Positions 9,701-16,964 of a stretch of DNA of 64,000 nucleotides are shown here, piece after piece (positions within the stretch are counted from its first letter, which is position 1; every line of letters starts with the position of its first letter). The DNA lies in the NCBI GenBank assembly GCA_031278215.1, contig JAITKV010000034.1, positions 1 to 64,000 on the forward strand. Reading direction: 5' to 3'. The translations under genes were made by a program, and so were the position numbers. Source of the DNA: Spirochaetaceae bacterium. Lineage in GTDB: Bacteria; Spirochaetota; Spirochaetia; Treponematales; Breznakiellaceae. The notes under the pieces are model-generated. The model was not told the DNA's origin. It searched no databases and was given only the letters and a program-made list of their open reading frames with translations.

Positions 9701-9808
9701 GGCCGGAAGGGCGGCAAAAAGAGTAAACACTATAATTGCCGGGCGAAGCCAGTGCCCCGGACTGTGCAGTCCGAAGGGCTTCCGCCTTTTGCGGCGGTCT
9801 TGCAACAT
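6746..9808 (-). CDS. Large periplasmic TPR-like repeat protein
   Basis: A 1020-residue protein with a positively charged start and one hydrophobic segment (RPAIIVFTLFAALPALYG, about residues 25-42), then mostly alpha-helical, degenerate TPR-like repeats, e.g. ADELIAEKRYNEALRILSGY near the start and QSNYVGAMRLINQIYARNP at the end. It is probably anchored or exported to the periplasm. It ends in a four-base overlap with the sensor phosphatase, so the two products are likely made together and may interact. I chose ATG 9808 over the in-frame TTG one codon upstream. No catalytic motif is seen. Confidence 0.75.
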   Translation of the reverse strand: MLQDRRKRRKPFGLHSPGHWLRPAIIVFTLFAALPALYGRGQQEDILSTADELIAEKRYNEALRILSGYGRRGAVEFEQAQVRIQRILRARDAYNYTAQLLLDELEKYPVDDARVLALSNELLDLDPQRIAETQDFINRTREVALFKSNQRRLEEILTRGQELIGRDAYTEALRTYTGGLDIYQADFFAAGYGAAVENRARQGIAALEGNTGTFNSIAAGLLNAVNELRAQADQGMEAQNLTVYRNIYNRVGAEMDRLTDLKNLFTGTDTAFRGDLDQIRRLNPQNRDRNFLAFALMLMEGRTNDPRDGMIGVFYSLWDDAVARARDLMDAKARSVYAAAVQDAESFNYSRTGARAEVLAGYAALPADLEIRWNRFDTEDQKVTLFNQAVPRGEEENFLRFRSLGNASEHLRVLSQLGSRYMAVEDRDTVAAWRSGGSAGELIRLEQANFNTLRQIRQDAQTLVAAVRRDGAEYHALEDRYPDSGGGAYMDRIDALASALVERIAAREEDSAVKRYTIANGVVDAQVLAREQEFQEGLTLLEGTKSQDQSEYVSKHPTAAAEILGRIDGLAGTNQQALQNLIDQYNAESAEFNAVSRVRALRDSAQDIANRLDTVRSRARSTAASARSQSAQAAALREEGDRRYAEAQGALNQGDYESARNRLQQAGDAYYQSLVYEDDQSTWDKRETAVPNLDAEIARLLNEEVVRDVRGLVAQVDEAYRGGDFDKAEELLTRAENRWKVTQSENSPDLDYWRGMIRIGRRSGRTIPVTAPLYAEMSQLLSEAQKNYTEGRSIISSDRGEGLRKLTLASRNIQKVRLVYPMNEEAGILDLRIEQVVDPAEFDRNFADRINKAVAGTKRRDMQSYNDLRNLQKINPRYPNITAIVEQAERDVGLAPPLPDPAAVALSDELTAQARPIVAGRIMNELEGARNDLARAIRLNPGNQEARRLFDQVAQIQVAGRTILDAEAERLFVQAGTMLNQSNYVGAMRLINQIYARNPQYRSNNRVLELERRARVNLDQ

Positions 9809-9946
9809 CAATCGGTATACCTTATTTTACTATCGGTTGACGAATTATACCACTATACTAAATAATAGTACGATAGGAAATAAATATCCTACCGATAAAT
9901 AAAATAATGGGTAAACAGCGCAAATAGGATATATTTGTAATAGGAC

Positions 9947-11233
9947 ATGAAAAAGCGCGTTTTATTGCCGGGAATTTTATTTCTCTTTTTTTGCCTTTCC
10001 GCGGAGGCCTGGGACTTCGATAACGATACCTACGGATCCCTGTCGGATATTTACAAGACCGACGAGAACGCGGGGCTTACCAGTTTTCCGGTCCTGTTGA
10101 TTCCCATGGGGGGCCGTTCAGAAGGCATGGGGACCGCCTTCGCCGCTTTAGCGGACGACCTTACGTTTATCGAATGGAACCCCGCGGGGTCTTCCATGCT
10201 CGGTTTTACCGAATTAGGATTTTTCCACAATAATTGGATCGCGGATACCAAGCTGGAAAGCATAGTTTTTGCCTCCCGGTTTAACGATCTGGGCTACGGG
10301 GCGGGGATAAAATGGCTTTACACCCCGTTTTCCGAATACAATATGTACGGCGACAGGGTCTCGAAGGGCTACTATTCCGAAATGGTGGCTTCGTTAAACG
10401 TGTCCTACAATTTTCTTGCGGGGTATTACTTTTCCGGGGTTTCCGTCGGGGCAACCGTTAAGGGCGCCTTCCGGTTTATGCCGGATTATACGGACGCCGA
10501 CGACATGGGGAATAACGAAGGGGAGCTTATTTCCGGCTCCGGGCTTTCCCAATCCGCGGCCATGGCCATGGTGGATCTGGGGGCCCTAACCCGCTTTAAC
10601 CTGTTTAAATTCTACAATGCCCGGGAAAAAAACACCTCCGCGGCCCTGGTGATCCGGAACCTGGGGCCCCCGGCAAAGAACGAACCCCTGCCCACGTCGC
10701 TTACCGCGGCCCTGGCATATAAGCCCCTGCGGCCCTTAACCCTGTCTTTCGACTTTACCCTGCCCCTGAACATGCAGGACATAGGCCTGTCGGAAAAACC
10801 CTACTGGGCGGCGGGGACCAATGTGCAGATTACCGATTTCCTTTCCATGCGGGCGGGCCTTTTGGGCCGTTACGGCGGCTACCGCTTTACCTTTGGCAGC
10901 GCGATAAACCTGGGGAAGATCAGCCTGGATGTGAATTACTCCCTGGATTTGCTTACCCAGATTACCCCCCTTAACCGGATAAGCCTGGGGGCCCGTTTTA
11001 GTTTCGGGGACCAGGGCCGGCAGGAAAAGTCCGAACAGGTGGACTCCTTGTACCTTTCCGGCCTGGAAGCGTACACCGATGGAAACTACGAGCAGGCCAA
11101 AAGCTACTGGGAAGAGGCCCTGGACATCAATCCCCGTTTCGATCCCGCAAAGGAGGGAATAGCCCTTATTGGGGATTCCCACGCCCTGGACACCCGGGTT
11201 GAACAGATGCAGACCCTGGATCTGTACGAATAA
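9947..11233 (+). CDS. UPF0164/FadL-like outer-membrane beta-barrel protein
   Basis: A 428-residue protein with a clear signal peptide (cut after about residue 21, EAWDF follows). Features of the treponemal UPF0164 group, described as FadL-like barrels, are the N-terminal GGRSEGMGTAFAAL, DDLTFIEWNPAGS and NNWIADTKLES, and alternating strands throughout. The C-terminal 60 residues add a TPR-like pair (SGLEAYTDGNYEQAKSYWEEALDINP). It is divergent from the TPR/phosphatase genes. It may import hydrophobic nutrients such as fatty acids; that role is taken from the family. The 9812-9946 gap is AT-rich with several -10-like boxes (e.g. TATACT 9854-9859) but no clear complete promoter. Confidence 0.85.
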   Translation: MKKRVLLPGILFLFFCLSAEAWDFDNDTYGSLSDIYKTDENAGLTSFPVLLIPMGGRSEGMGTAFAALADDLTFIEWNPAGSSMLGFTELGFFHNNWIADTKLESIVFASRFNDLGYGAGIKWLYTPFSEYNMYGDRVSKGYYSEMVASLNVSYNFLAGYYFSGVSVGATVKGAFRFMPDYTDADDMGNNEGELISGSGLSQSAAMAMVDLGALTRFNLFKFYNAREKNTSAALVIRNLGPPAKNEPLPTSLTAALAYKPLRPLTLSFDFTLPLNMQDIGLSEKPYWAAGTNVQITDFLSMRAGLLGRYGGYRFTFGSAINLGKISLDVNYSLDLLTQITPLNRISLGARFSFGDQGRQEKSEQVDSLYLSGLEAYTDGNYEQAKSYWEEALDINPRFDPAKEGIALIGDSHALDTRVEQMQTLDLYE

Positions 11234-11286
11234 CCTCCCCGCCGCAGAATAAGCCGGTGGGTACAAGAACCCCTGTTTACGGATGG

Positions 11287-12915
11287 CTATTTCTTTTTGC
11301 CAAAAACCCGGTAATTAATATACGGGAAAAGGGCGTGGCGCTTTTCCAGGGCCGCCAGCCATTCGGTGCTGATGTGGTTGCTTCCCAGGGCTTCGTAGAT
11401 TGTCGTAAAATTCCGCAGGGCCCCTTCCAGTTCTTTTTCCGCGTGTTCCCGGGTGGTTTTTTCGTCCCCCTGGGGGTTAAGGGGTTTTGACCAATCGGTG
11501 CTTTGGGCCAGAAGTATTTCCCGGGCCGCTTGATTTAGGGCCCGTTCCTTAAGCCCCGTATCCGCGGGGAATCGTTCGGTCATCTCGATCATCCGTTGGA
11601 TGGAACGGAATATGTGCCGGTATATCCAGTCGTTCGAAGCGTCCAGCAGCATGCCGCCGTAGCCGTCCCGAAGGGAAGAGGAGTATTCCGGCTCGGAAAT
11701 CTGGAAGGGAAGGCCCGGCCTTTGATCAAGGTAATCCTGGGGAGAAAAAATATCCACGGTCCCCCTAAGGGCAATTTCGTGTATCAGGGCTTCTAAAAAA
11801 AACGGACCCTCGTACCAGCGGCGGCCCAGGTCGGCGGCGTCAAAGGTCCAGACGCTTACGGCCTCGTTTTCCAGGCGCCTGCGGGCCTCTTCCAGCCGGG
11901 AAAGCCGCAGGGCCAGAAAATCCCGGGCCTGTTCGCAGGCCAATTCCCGGGCCTCCTGGGGCTTATAGAGGATTTTTTCCTTTTCCGCCTCCTGCCAGTA
12001 CCGGTACCCGGTGGAACAGCGACAGTCCCCCGGACCCAGCAGGGGCTTAAGGGCTTCCAGGGAAAGTTCATAACCGGCGTCCAAAAAATGCATCTGGTAT
12101 ATTCCGGGACGGACTTTAATCAGTTCATTCAGATCCGTCCGGGCCGTAATGTCCCTGGCAAACACCGTAAGACCCGAAGAGGTTTTTACCGGATTAAAAA
12201 TACCCGCCCCGGCCGGAGGCCTGCCCAGAATAAGGGCGTGGGAATCCACCACGGTATAAGAAAAATGATATTCCATAAGGGCCGGCCCCAGGGCGGCGGT
12301 CCAGCCCAGATCGGGAAGCCAGAAGCCCGAAGGGGCCCGGCCCAGGTAGCGGCGATGGTGAACCAGGGCGGTTTCTATCTGGGCATGGACGGCCTCGCTC
12401 ATGGAGGCGTAAAAGGGCAGAAATGCCGCGGTCGCGGCGGTGCCAAGGAATTCTATCCGCCCTTTTTTTTGAAAGCTCCCGAAGGCCCCCAGCAGGTCCA
12501 TGCCGTACCGTTCCGTCAGGGATATGCGCCGTTCTATGTCCTGGGTAAAATAGAATCTGATTAGGGACGACAGTTCAGCATCGGCTCCGCAGCGATCCAG
12601 TTCATGCCGCCCGAAGTCTATGCGTTTATCCAGCCACCCGACGTATTTTTCCATAAGCCGTTTATTCTGGAACATCGCGCATAAGGAGGGGGAAAGCACC
12701 ATGCCCAGCCGGAAGGGGGTCCCGGAGTTTTCCAGCCTGCCGAAGAGTTCCAGCAAGGGGATGTAGGTTTCGGAAACCGCCTCAAAAAAATTCTGTTCCT
12801 CCGGGCTGGAGTCGGCGGCGGCGCCGCCGCCGCCGCCGCTGGCGCCGCCGCCGCCGGAAAAAGAAACAAAGGGCTCGTGGCCGTTGATGATGATGCAAAG
12901 ACAGGGTTTATTCAT
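11287..12915 (-). CDS. GH57 family protein, branching-enzyme-like, altered nucleophile
   Basis: A 542-residue GH57/DUF1957-type protein. The start is placed at ATG 12915, which overlaps the DUF4912 stop (ATGA); a longer frame to 12981 lies inside that gene. It opens with CLCIIINGHEPF, the family beta-strand and His motif. The nucleophile segment reads GFWLPDLGWT: Asp stands where active family members have Glu. The acid/base segment FDAADLGRRWYEGP keeps its Asp. Residues about 19-40 form a Gly/Ala tract encoded by GCC-type repeats. Active relatives are 1,4-alpha-glucan branching enzymes; this copy may be inactive, have a different activity, or bind glycan. Context (DUF4912 next door, malQ nearby) fits glycogen metabolism. 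Confidence 0.8.
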   Translation of the reverse strand: MNKPCLCIIINGHEPFVSFSGGGGASGGGGGAAADSSPEEQNFFEAVSETYIPLLELFGRLENSGTPFRLGMVLSPSLCAMFQNKRLMEKYVGWLDKRIDFGRHELDRCGADAELSSLIRFYFTQDIERRISLTERYGMDLLGAFGSFQKKGRIEFLGTAATAAFLPFYASMSEAVHAQIETALVHHRRYLGRAPSGFWLPDLGWTAALGPALMEYHFSYTVVDSHALILGRPPAGAGIFNPVKTSSGLTVFARDITARTDLNELIKVRPGIYQMHFLDAGYELSLEALKPLLGPGDCRCSTGYRYWQEAEKEKILYKPQEARELACEQARDFLALRLSRLEEARRRLENEAVSVWTFDAADLGRRWYEGPFFLEALIHEIALRGTVDIFSPQDYLDQRPGLPFQISEPEYSSSLRDGYGGMLLDASNDWIYRHIFRSIQRMIEMTERFPADTGLKERALNQAAREILLAQSTDWSKPLNPQGDEKTTREHAEKELEGALRNFTTIYEALGSNHISTEWLAALEKRHALFPYINYRVFGKKK

Positions 12916-13541
12916 GATCGAAAGCGGGAAACTCCATCGGCGTTGCGAAGTATGATAAGGTCCGCCGCCCCGGAAAGCCATAACAGGGGACAGGCCAGGA
13001 TATCCTTATTTTCGGGGCCGTTAAAAAACCGGGGAAGGGTAAAGGGCCGGGAAACCGTTAAAATTCTGTCGAGCCCCCGGGCCCGCAGTTCAAGGCGAAA
13101 GTTTCCGTCCCCCGGCGGGAATCCCAGGTACCAGGAATTATCGTTAAGCCCCACGGGAACCACAAAGGATTCCACCGGCTTGGGATCCGCAAGTTCCATA
13201 ATCCGCAGTTCGTATCCTTCAAAGCGGGAGGATCGTTCACAGGTTTCCCTGTCCAGGGCCTTGATTTCCCAGAATGCATATACCCACTGGGGGTCCCGGG
13301 GCAGAACTTCCAGGTAGGTAATGTGGTATTGCCGGGGAAGGGGGGCGGTGACTAGTTCCGGCGCCTCGGAAAGGGGCTGGGAAACATCCTCTTCAAACTC
13401 CGCGTCCAAGAGTTCCCGGATGATAAAAGGCCGGTCAAGGTCCGGGGGCACATCGATCCCCGACGCGTCCGCCATGGTAAATAGTTCCCTGGTGGTTAAG
13501 CTTTCCAGGTATAGTTTAAATCCTGCTGCATCCCGGCCCAT
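12912..13541 (-). CDS. DUF4912 domain protein
   Basis: A 209-residue protein with the DUF4912 core: YHITYLEVLPRDPQWVYAFWEI near the middle, then YELRIMEL, WYLGFPPGDGNFRLELRARG. The domain resembles carbohydrate-binding or early-set Ig folds and commonly accompanies GH57 genes; a glycan-binding or regulatory partner is inferred. I start it at ATG 13541; an in-frame codon at 13595 would overlap the pseudouridine synthase gene. The N-terminal part (LTTRELFTMADASGIDVPPDLDR) looks like a small helical SAP/Rho-N-like motif. It is coupled by ATGA to the GH57 gene. Confidence 0.75.
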   Translation of the reverse strand: MGRDAAGFKLYLESLTTRELFTMADASGIDVPPDLDRPFIIRELLDAEFEEDVSQPLSEAPELVTAPLPRQYHITYLEVLPRDPQWVYAFWEIKALDRETCERSSRFEGYELRIMELADPKPVESFVVPVGLNDNSWYLGFPPGDGNFRLELRARGLDRILTVSRPFTLPRFFNGPENKDILACPLLWLSGAADLIILRNADGVSRFRS

Positions 13542-13551
13542 ACCCGGTTGA

Positions 13552-14316
13552 TCATGGGGAAAAATGATTCTCCATGTCAAGATGGAATGACGCAATTTCC
13601 GGTCCGGGTTCTTCCAGCCCCGCTTTTTTTAAAAATTCCAAAAAATAATCCGGCGGGGGGGCGGTAATTTCCCTTCCCTGCCCCAGCAGGGCGGGGGGAA
13701 GGTATAAAGAAAGGGCGTGGAGAAGAAGCCGTTTAAGGCCCAGATTTTTCTGTAAAAGCCGGTTAAGCTTAAAGTTTCCGTATTTGCCGTCCCCCAGAAC
13801 CGGATGCCCCATCCCCGCCAGATGCCGCCGGATCTGGTGCATCCGGCCTGTCGCGGGCTCTAAAATTACCAGGGAACACCGGGGATCCGGCGTATCTTCC
13901 GCAATGCCCGGCAAATTCCCCGCGCCCAGAAGCTTGTACCGGGTTTCGGCGGCCTTGTTTTTACCCCGGACCCCAAGGGTTTCGCGGATAAGGCCCCCCG
14001 GAGGGATCAGGCCCCCGCAGAAGGCCAGGTACCGTTTTCGCAGGGCCGATTTTTGGGCAAACAGGGCGGCGCAGGCCGCGGCGGCTTCCCTGGTTTTCGC
14101 CACCACCATGACGCCGGAGGTATCCTTATCCAGCCGGTGAACCAAAAACGGCTTAGGCCGGTACAGACGGCCCAGCAGGGCATCCAGGGAAATTCCCACC
14201 CCCTCCCCTCCCTGGACAGCCAGACCGGCCCGTTTGTTAAGAACCAAAAAGCGGGGGTCTTCAAACAAAATTTCTATGGCCCCCGGCGGGTCCGGAGTTT
14301 TTTGACGGTTTTGCAT
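13552..14316 (-). CDS. RluA family pseudouridine synthase
   Basis: A 254-residue protein that isomerises uridine to pseudouridine in rRNA or tRNA. It has the RluA signature HRLDKDTSGVMVVAKT near residues 60-75 with the catalytic Asp. There is also LNKRAGLAVQGGEG upstream, and LEPATGRMHQIRRHLAGMGHPVLGD, the conserved RNA-binding arginine region. No N-terminal S4 domain is present, as in the short RluA/RluC-like members. Which nucleotide it modifies cannot be read from the sequence. It ends ten bases before the DUF4912 gene and is probably co-transcribed with it. Confidence 0.88.
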   Translation of the reverse strand: MQNRQKTPDPPGAIEILFEDPRFLVLNKRAGLAVQGGEGVGISLDALLGRLYRPKPFLVHRLDKDTSGVMVVAKTREAAAACAALFAQKSALRKRYLAFCGGLIPPGGLIRETLGVRGKNKAAETRYKLLGAGNLPGIAEDTPDPRCSLVILEPATGRMHQIRRHLAGMGHPVLGDGKYGNFKLNRLLQKNLGLKRLLLHALSLYLPPALLGQGREITAPPPDYFLEFLKKAGLEEPGPEIASFHLDMENHFSP

Positions 14317-14370
14317 CCTTTAATCCCGGCCTATATACACCATGACTTGAGTTTGCAGCCGCGGAATTGG

Positions 14371-14490
14371 CTAAGGGGCGCCTTTGGAAACCCTGGCTGG
14401 GCTTCCAAAGGCGCCCTGAAGCTGTTCCAAAACTTCAGTTTTCGGCAATTGGGGCCGTCCGGGAAGTTTGTTGCCTTCCAGACGGCCCCG
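14371..14490. repeat. Three consecutive stem-loops in a divergent intergenic region
   Basis: A perfect 14-bp inverted repeat, GGGCGCCTTTGGAA (14376-14389) with 14403-14416, is followed by CTGAAG/CTTCAG (14416-14421 with 14433-14438, then TTTT), and by GGGGCCGTC (14451-14459) with GACGGCCCC (14481-14489). The genes on both sides point away from it. It could be a terminator block, a structured leader of the plus-strand gene at 14567, or a small RNA. Confidence 0.45.
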
Positions 14491-14566
14491 AATAATTCCA
14501 CAGGCCGGCGGATAAACCGCAGCCCCCGTACTCGCATAAGGGTATTGTATAGTGTATGCTAAAAAT

Positions 14567-15766
14567 ATGAAACGCCATGGGTTGATGATACTTTTCCTGG
14601 TTTTTTTGACGGCCGCCGCAAAGGCTGAGCCGCTGTACTCCCCCACCTGGGGTTTTCGCCTGGATCTGCCCGGAGGATACGAACTTTCGGGGGGGGACGG
14701 GAAAAATCAATTTTCCTTTGTGTCCTCGTTTAATACCCATTTTGATATGGCGGTTTATACCGGCGCAGATTCGGTCCCGGCCCTGGCGGAAGAACTGATG
14801 AAAAAGCTTTCCAGCGGGGGCGCGGTACATTCCTTTACCTTTAACGGAAGGCAGGCGGCGCTGCTGGAACTGCGCTTTACAAATCCCCGCCGCGGAAGCG
14901 GATACCTAAGCGGCTGGGCCCTTTGCATGGAACTGGAGCAGGAAAAGCGCCCCCTGTTGACCGCCGTCGCATACGGTCCGGAAAGGAAAGAACTGAGCGG
15001 CCTTCACCTTTCGATCCTGGATTCCATAGAAGGGGGAGAGGGGGACCATAATCTGCCCGGCCCGGTAACGGAATACTTCTACCCCCGGGGAGAATGGAAG
15101 CTGGAAAAACTGGCCCGGACAACAAGACACGCGTTCTTCCGGGAAAACGACGCCCGGGGGGCCCAGGCTCTGGTGGATCGGGAATTCGAAGTAATGAAGC
15201 TTTACGCAAACTCCCCGCAGTGGCAGGAGGCCTGGAAACGGTTCTACCGGATGATCCACAAGGATTCCTTTAGCCGCCTTACGGACGCGGCCTTTGTACT
15301 GGAACGGCTTTGGAACAATCCGGCCCCGGAACCCGGGGAAAAGGAGATCCGGGCCGAAGAAACGGGGCGGCTGGGGGCCAGACCCGAGGAAGCGGCGGCC
15401 ATCGCGGCCAAAACCCTGGAATGGGTGCAGGGCTTTAACTATGAACGGAATCTTTTCGGGAGCGATTTTGTAAACCTGGTTAGCGCCGCCCAGGAAGGCC
15501 GGGGAGACTGCGACAGCCGGGCCATGCTGTGGGCCATTATCCTGGAGCAGGCAAACATAGCCGCGGGGATCATGGTTTCCCGGGAATACGGCCACGCCAT
15601 GGGCCTGGCGGATATAAGCGGCGAGGGCGCCCGGTTTCCCATGAAGGACGGAAACGGCCGGGAACTAAAGTGGCTGGTCGCCGAAACCACCGCCCCGGTA
15701 CCCCTGGGCCGCATCGGGGAAGGGGTCAGCGAAATCCCAAAATGGCTGGGGATGGTGTTTAACTAG
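14567..15766 (+). CDS. Exported protein with transglutaminase-like catalytic region
   Basis: A 399-residue protein. I start it at ATG 14567, giving MKRHGLMILFLVFLTAAAKA, a clean signal peptide; an in-frame GTG lies 15 bases upstream. The N-terminal domain (residues about 25-160) is beta-rich and of unknown type. Near residue 305 the segment GRGDCDSRAMLWAIIL, then YGHAMGLAD, is the Cys-His part of a transglutaminase-like (papain-fold) active site. The substrate is unknown; periplasmic or surface location follows from the signal peptide. TATGCT ends seven bases before the ATG, a possible leaderless promoter with no good -35 box. Confidence 0.6.
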   Translation: MKRHGLMILFLVFLTAAAKAEPLYSPTWGFRLDLPGGYELSGGDGKNQFSFVSSFNTHFDMAVYTGADSVPALAEELMKKLSSGGAVHSFTFNGRQAALLELRFTNPRRGSGYLSGWALCMELEQEKRPLLTAVAYGPERKELSGLHLSILDSIEGGEGDHNLPGPVTEYFYPRGEWKLEKLARTTRHAFFRENDARGAQALVDREFEVMKLYANSPQWQEAWKRFYRMIHKDSFSRLTDAAFVLERLWNNPAPEPGEKEIRAEETGRLGARPEEAAAIAAKTLEWVQGFNYERNLFGSDFVNLVSAAQEGRGDCDSRAMLWAIILEQANIAAGIMVSREYGHAMGLADISGEGARFPMKDGNGRELKWLVAETTAPVPLGRIGEGVSEIPKWLGMVFN

Positions 15767-15802
15767 TGTAAGGTATCCCGGGCCCCAGATTGACGGGGAC
15801 CC

Positions 15803-16453
15803 TTAAACCCTTACCAATAGGCGGTACGCCTCTTCGGTGGTCTGGGAATCCAGCAGGGAGCGGCGCAGTTCCCTGTTTTTAAGCCGGGCGCTAAAAAACG
15901 ACAGGGTTTGTAGATAATAGGCATGCTGGTTATACGCGGCGGCGATCATGAACAAAAGCCGAACCGGCTCGTCGTCCAGGGATTGAAAGTCAAGGATATC
16001 GGTCCGGCTGATCCCTACCGACACAACCAGATCCGTCACCGACGATAAGCGGACATGGGGGATGGCAATTCCCCGGCCAATGGCGGTGCTCATCAGCTCT
16101 TCCCGGCGGATAATCTCTTCCACCAGTTCCTGACGGTTCTTAACCTGCGGCGCGGCGGCCAGATTCGCGGCCAGGGCCATTAGAGCGTCCCGTTTTGTTT
16201 CGTAATTTAAAAAAAGCACCCGGTCCACGGAGAGTATGGATTCTACCTGGACGGCGTTATAACTGGCCCCTAGATGGTGATTAGAAAGCCTGTGGTTGAC
16301 CCATTTTTCTATTTCCGCCTTCTGGAAACGCCACACGGTGCCAATTTTGCCGGAGGGGATGTCCCCTTTCTGAGCCCAGTCATACACGGTCCGTTCGGAA
16401 ACCCGCAGGTATTTGGCAACTTCTTCTATGGTGAGAATTTCTTCTTCAATCAT
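15803..16453 (-). CDS. ptsN: HTH (excisionase/MerR-like) fused to PTS EIIA(Ntr)-type domain
   Basis: A 216-residue two-domain protein. Residues 1-50 are an excisionase-type helix-turn-helix (LTIEEVAKYLRVSERTVYDW, then IGTVWRFQKAEIEKWV). Residues about 65-216 form a PTS IIA fructose/nitrogen-type domain with the phospho-acceptor His in RGIAIPHVRLSS. It probably couples phosphotransfer state to DNA binding or regulation rather than sugar transport, as with treponemal PtsN proteins. A near-perfect promoter lies directly upstream, so the message should be leaderless. Confidence 0.85.
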   Translation of the reverse strand: MIEEEILTIEEVAKYLRVSERTVYDWAQKGDIPSGKIGTVWRFQKAEIEKWVNHRLSNHHLGASYNAVQVESILSVDRVLFLNYETKRDALMALAANLAAAPQVKNRQELVEEIIRREELMSTAIGRGIAIPHVRLSSVTDLVVSVGISRTDILDFQSLDDEPVRLLFMIAAAYNQHAYYLQTLSFFSARLKNRELRRSLLDSQTTEEAYRLLVRV

Positions 16454-16460
16454 TACAAAT

Positions 16461-16489
16461 ATTTTACATCATACCGCAAGATATGTCAA
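16461..16489 (-). promoter_or_regulatory. Strong sigma-70 promoter of ptsN-like gene, leaderless
   Basis: TTGACA (16489-16484), 17 bases, TAAAAT (16466-16461), then seven bases to the ATG at 16453. The -35 box overlaps the stop codon of the cytidine deaminase gene. Transcription should begin at or one base before the start codon. Confidence 0.7.
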
Positions 16490-16890
16490 GTAGCGCCAGC
16501 CAATTCATGAAGGGAGTCGTGGGGATAAAGTTCCCCGATGGTGGTATCCACCCGCTGCGGACCTGAACCGCCAAAACGAACCGGCGCTTCGGGGGCCATA
16601 AATTCGCTTAACACCTGACGGCATGCCCCGCAGGGGCCCACGGGAACCGGGGAGTCGGGGGCCGCGACGGCCAGGGCCAGAAACGAACGGCAGCCCCTGC
16701 TTACCCCCTGTACCACCGCGCTCCGTTCCGCGCAGATCGTCAGCCCAAAGGAACGGTTTTCCACATTGCAGCCGGAAAAAACCGTCCCGTCCCCGGCCAA
16801 CAGGGCGGCCCCTACCCGAAACCGGGAATAGGGGGCATAGGCGGCCTCTGCCGCCCGCCGGGCTATACAAAAAAGAGTATCCATATCCAT
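16486..16890 (-). CDS. cdd: Cytidine deaminase
   Basis: A 134-residue zinc enzyme deaminating cytidine/deoxycytidine to uridine in pyrimidine salvage. Signature residues are visible: AAEAAYAPYSRFRVGAAL, GCNVENRSFGLTICAERSA (zinc Cys and catalytic Glu) and GPCGACRQVLSEF (the two zinc cysteines). Length is typical of the tetrameric short form. I use ATG 16890 because GGGAG sits seven bases upstream; an extended frame to 16920 has no such site. A TATACT box (16914-16909) would start a short leader and lies back to back with the promoter of the plus-strand gene at 16965. Confidence 0.93.
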   Translation of the reverse strand: MDMDTLFCIARRAAEAAYAPYSRFRVGAALLAGDGTVFSGCNVENRSFGLTICAERSAVVQGVSRGCRSFLALAVAAPDSPVPVGPCGACRQVLSEFMAPEAPVRFGGSGPQRVDTTIGELYPHDSLHELAGAT

Positions 16891-16929
16891 TTGCTTCTCC
16901 CTGTTCCCAGTATACCCCAAGCGGTAACA

Positions 16930-16958
16930 TTGACTATCCCCTTTTTTCCGGGTATAGT
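16930..16958 (+). promoter_or_regulatory. Sigma-70 promoter placing transcription at a GTG start
   Basis: TTGACT (16930-16935), 17 bases, TATAGT (16953-16958). Seven bases after the -10 box is 16965, the first base of the GTG start, and there is no Shine-Dalgarno. A leaderless mRNA is inferred. Confidence 0.65.
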
Positions 16959-16964
16959 GCCCCT

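Noticed and set aside
16623-16964. N-terminal extension of the beta-propeller gene
   Set aside because: The extra 114 codons lie antisense to cdd, are Pro/Arg-rich, and precede the promoter.
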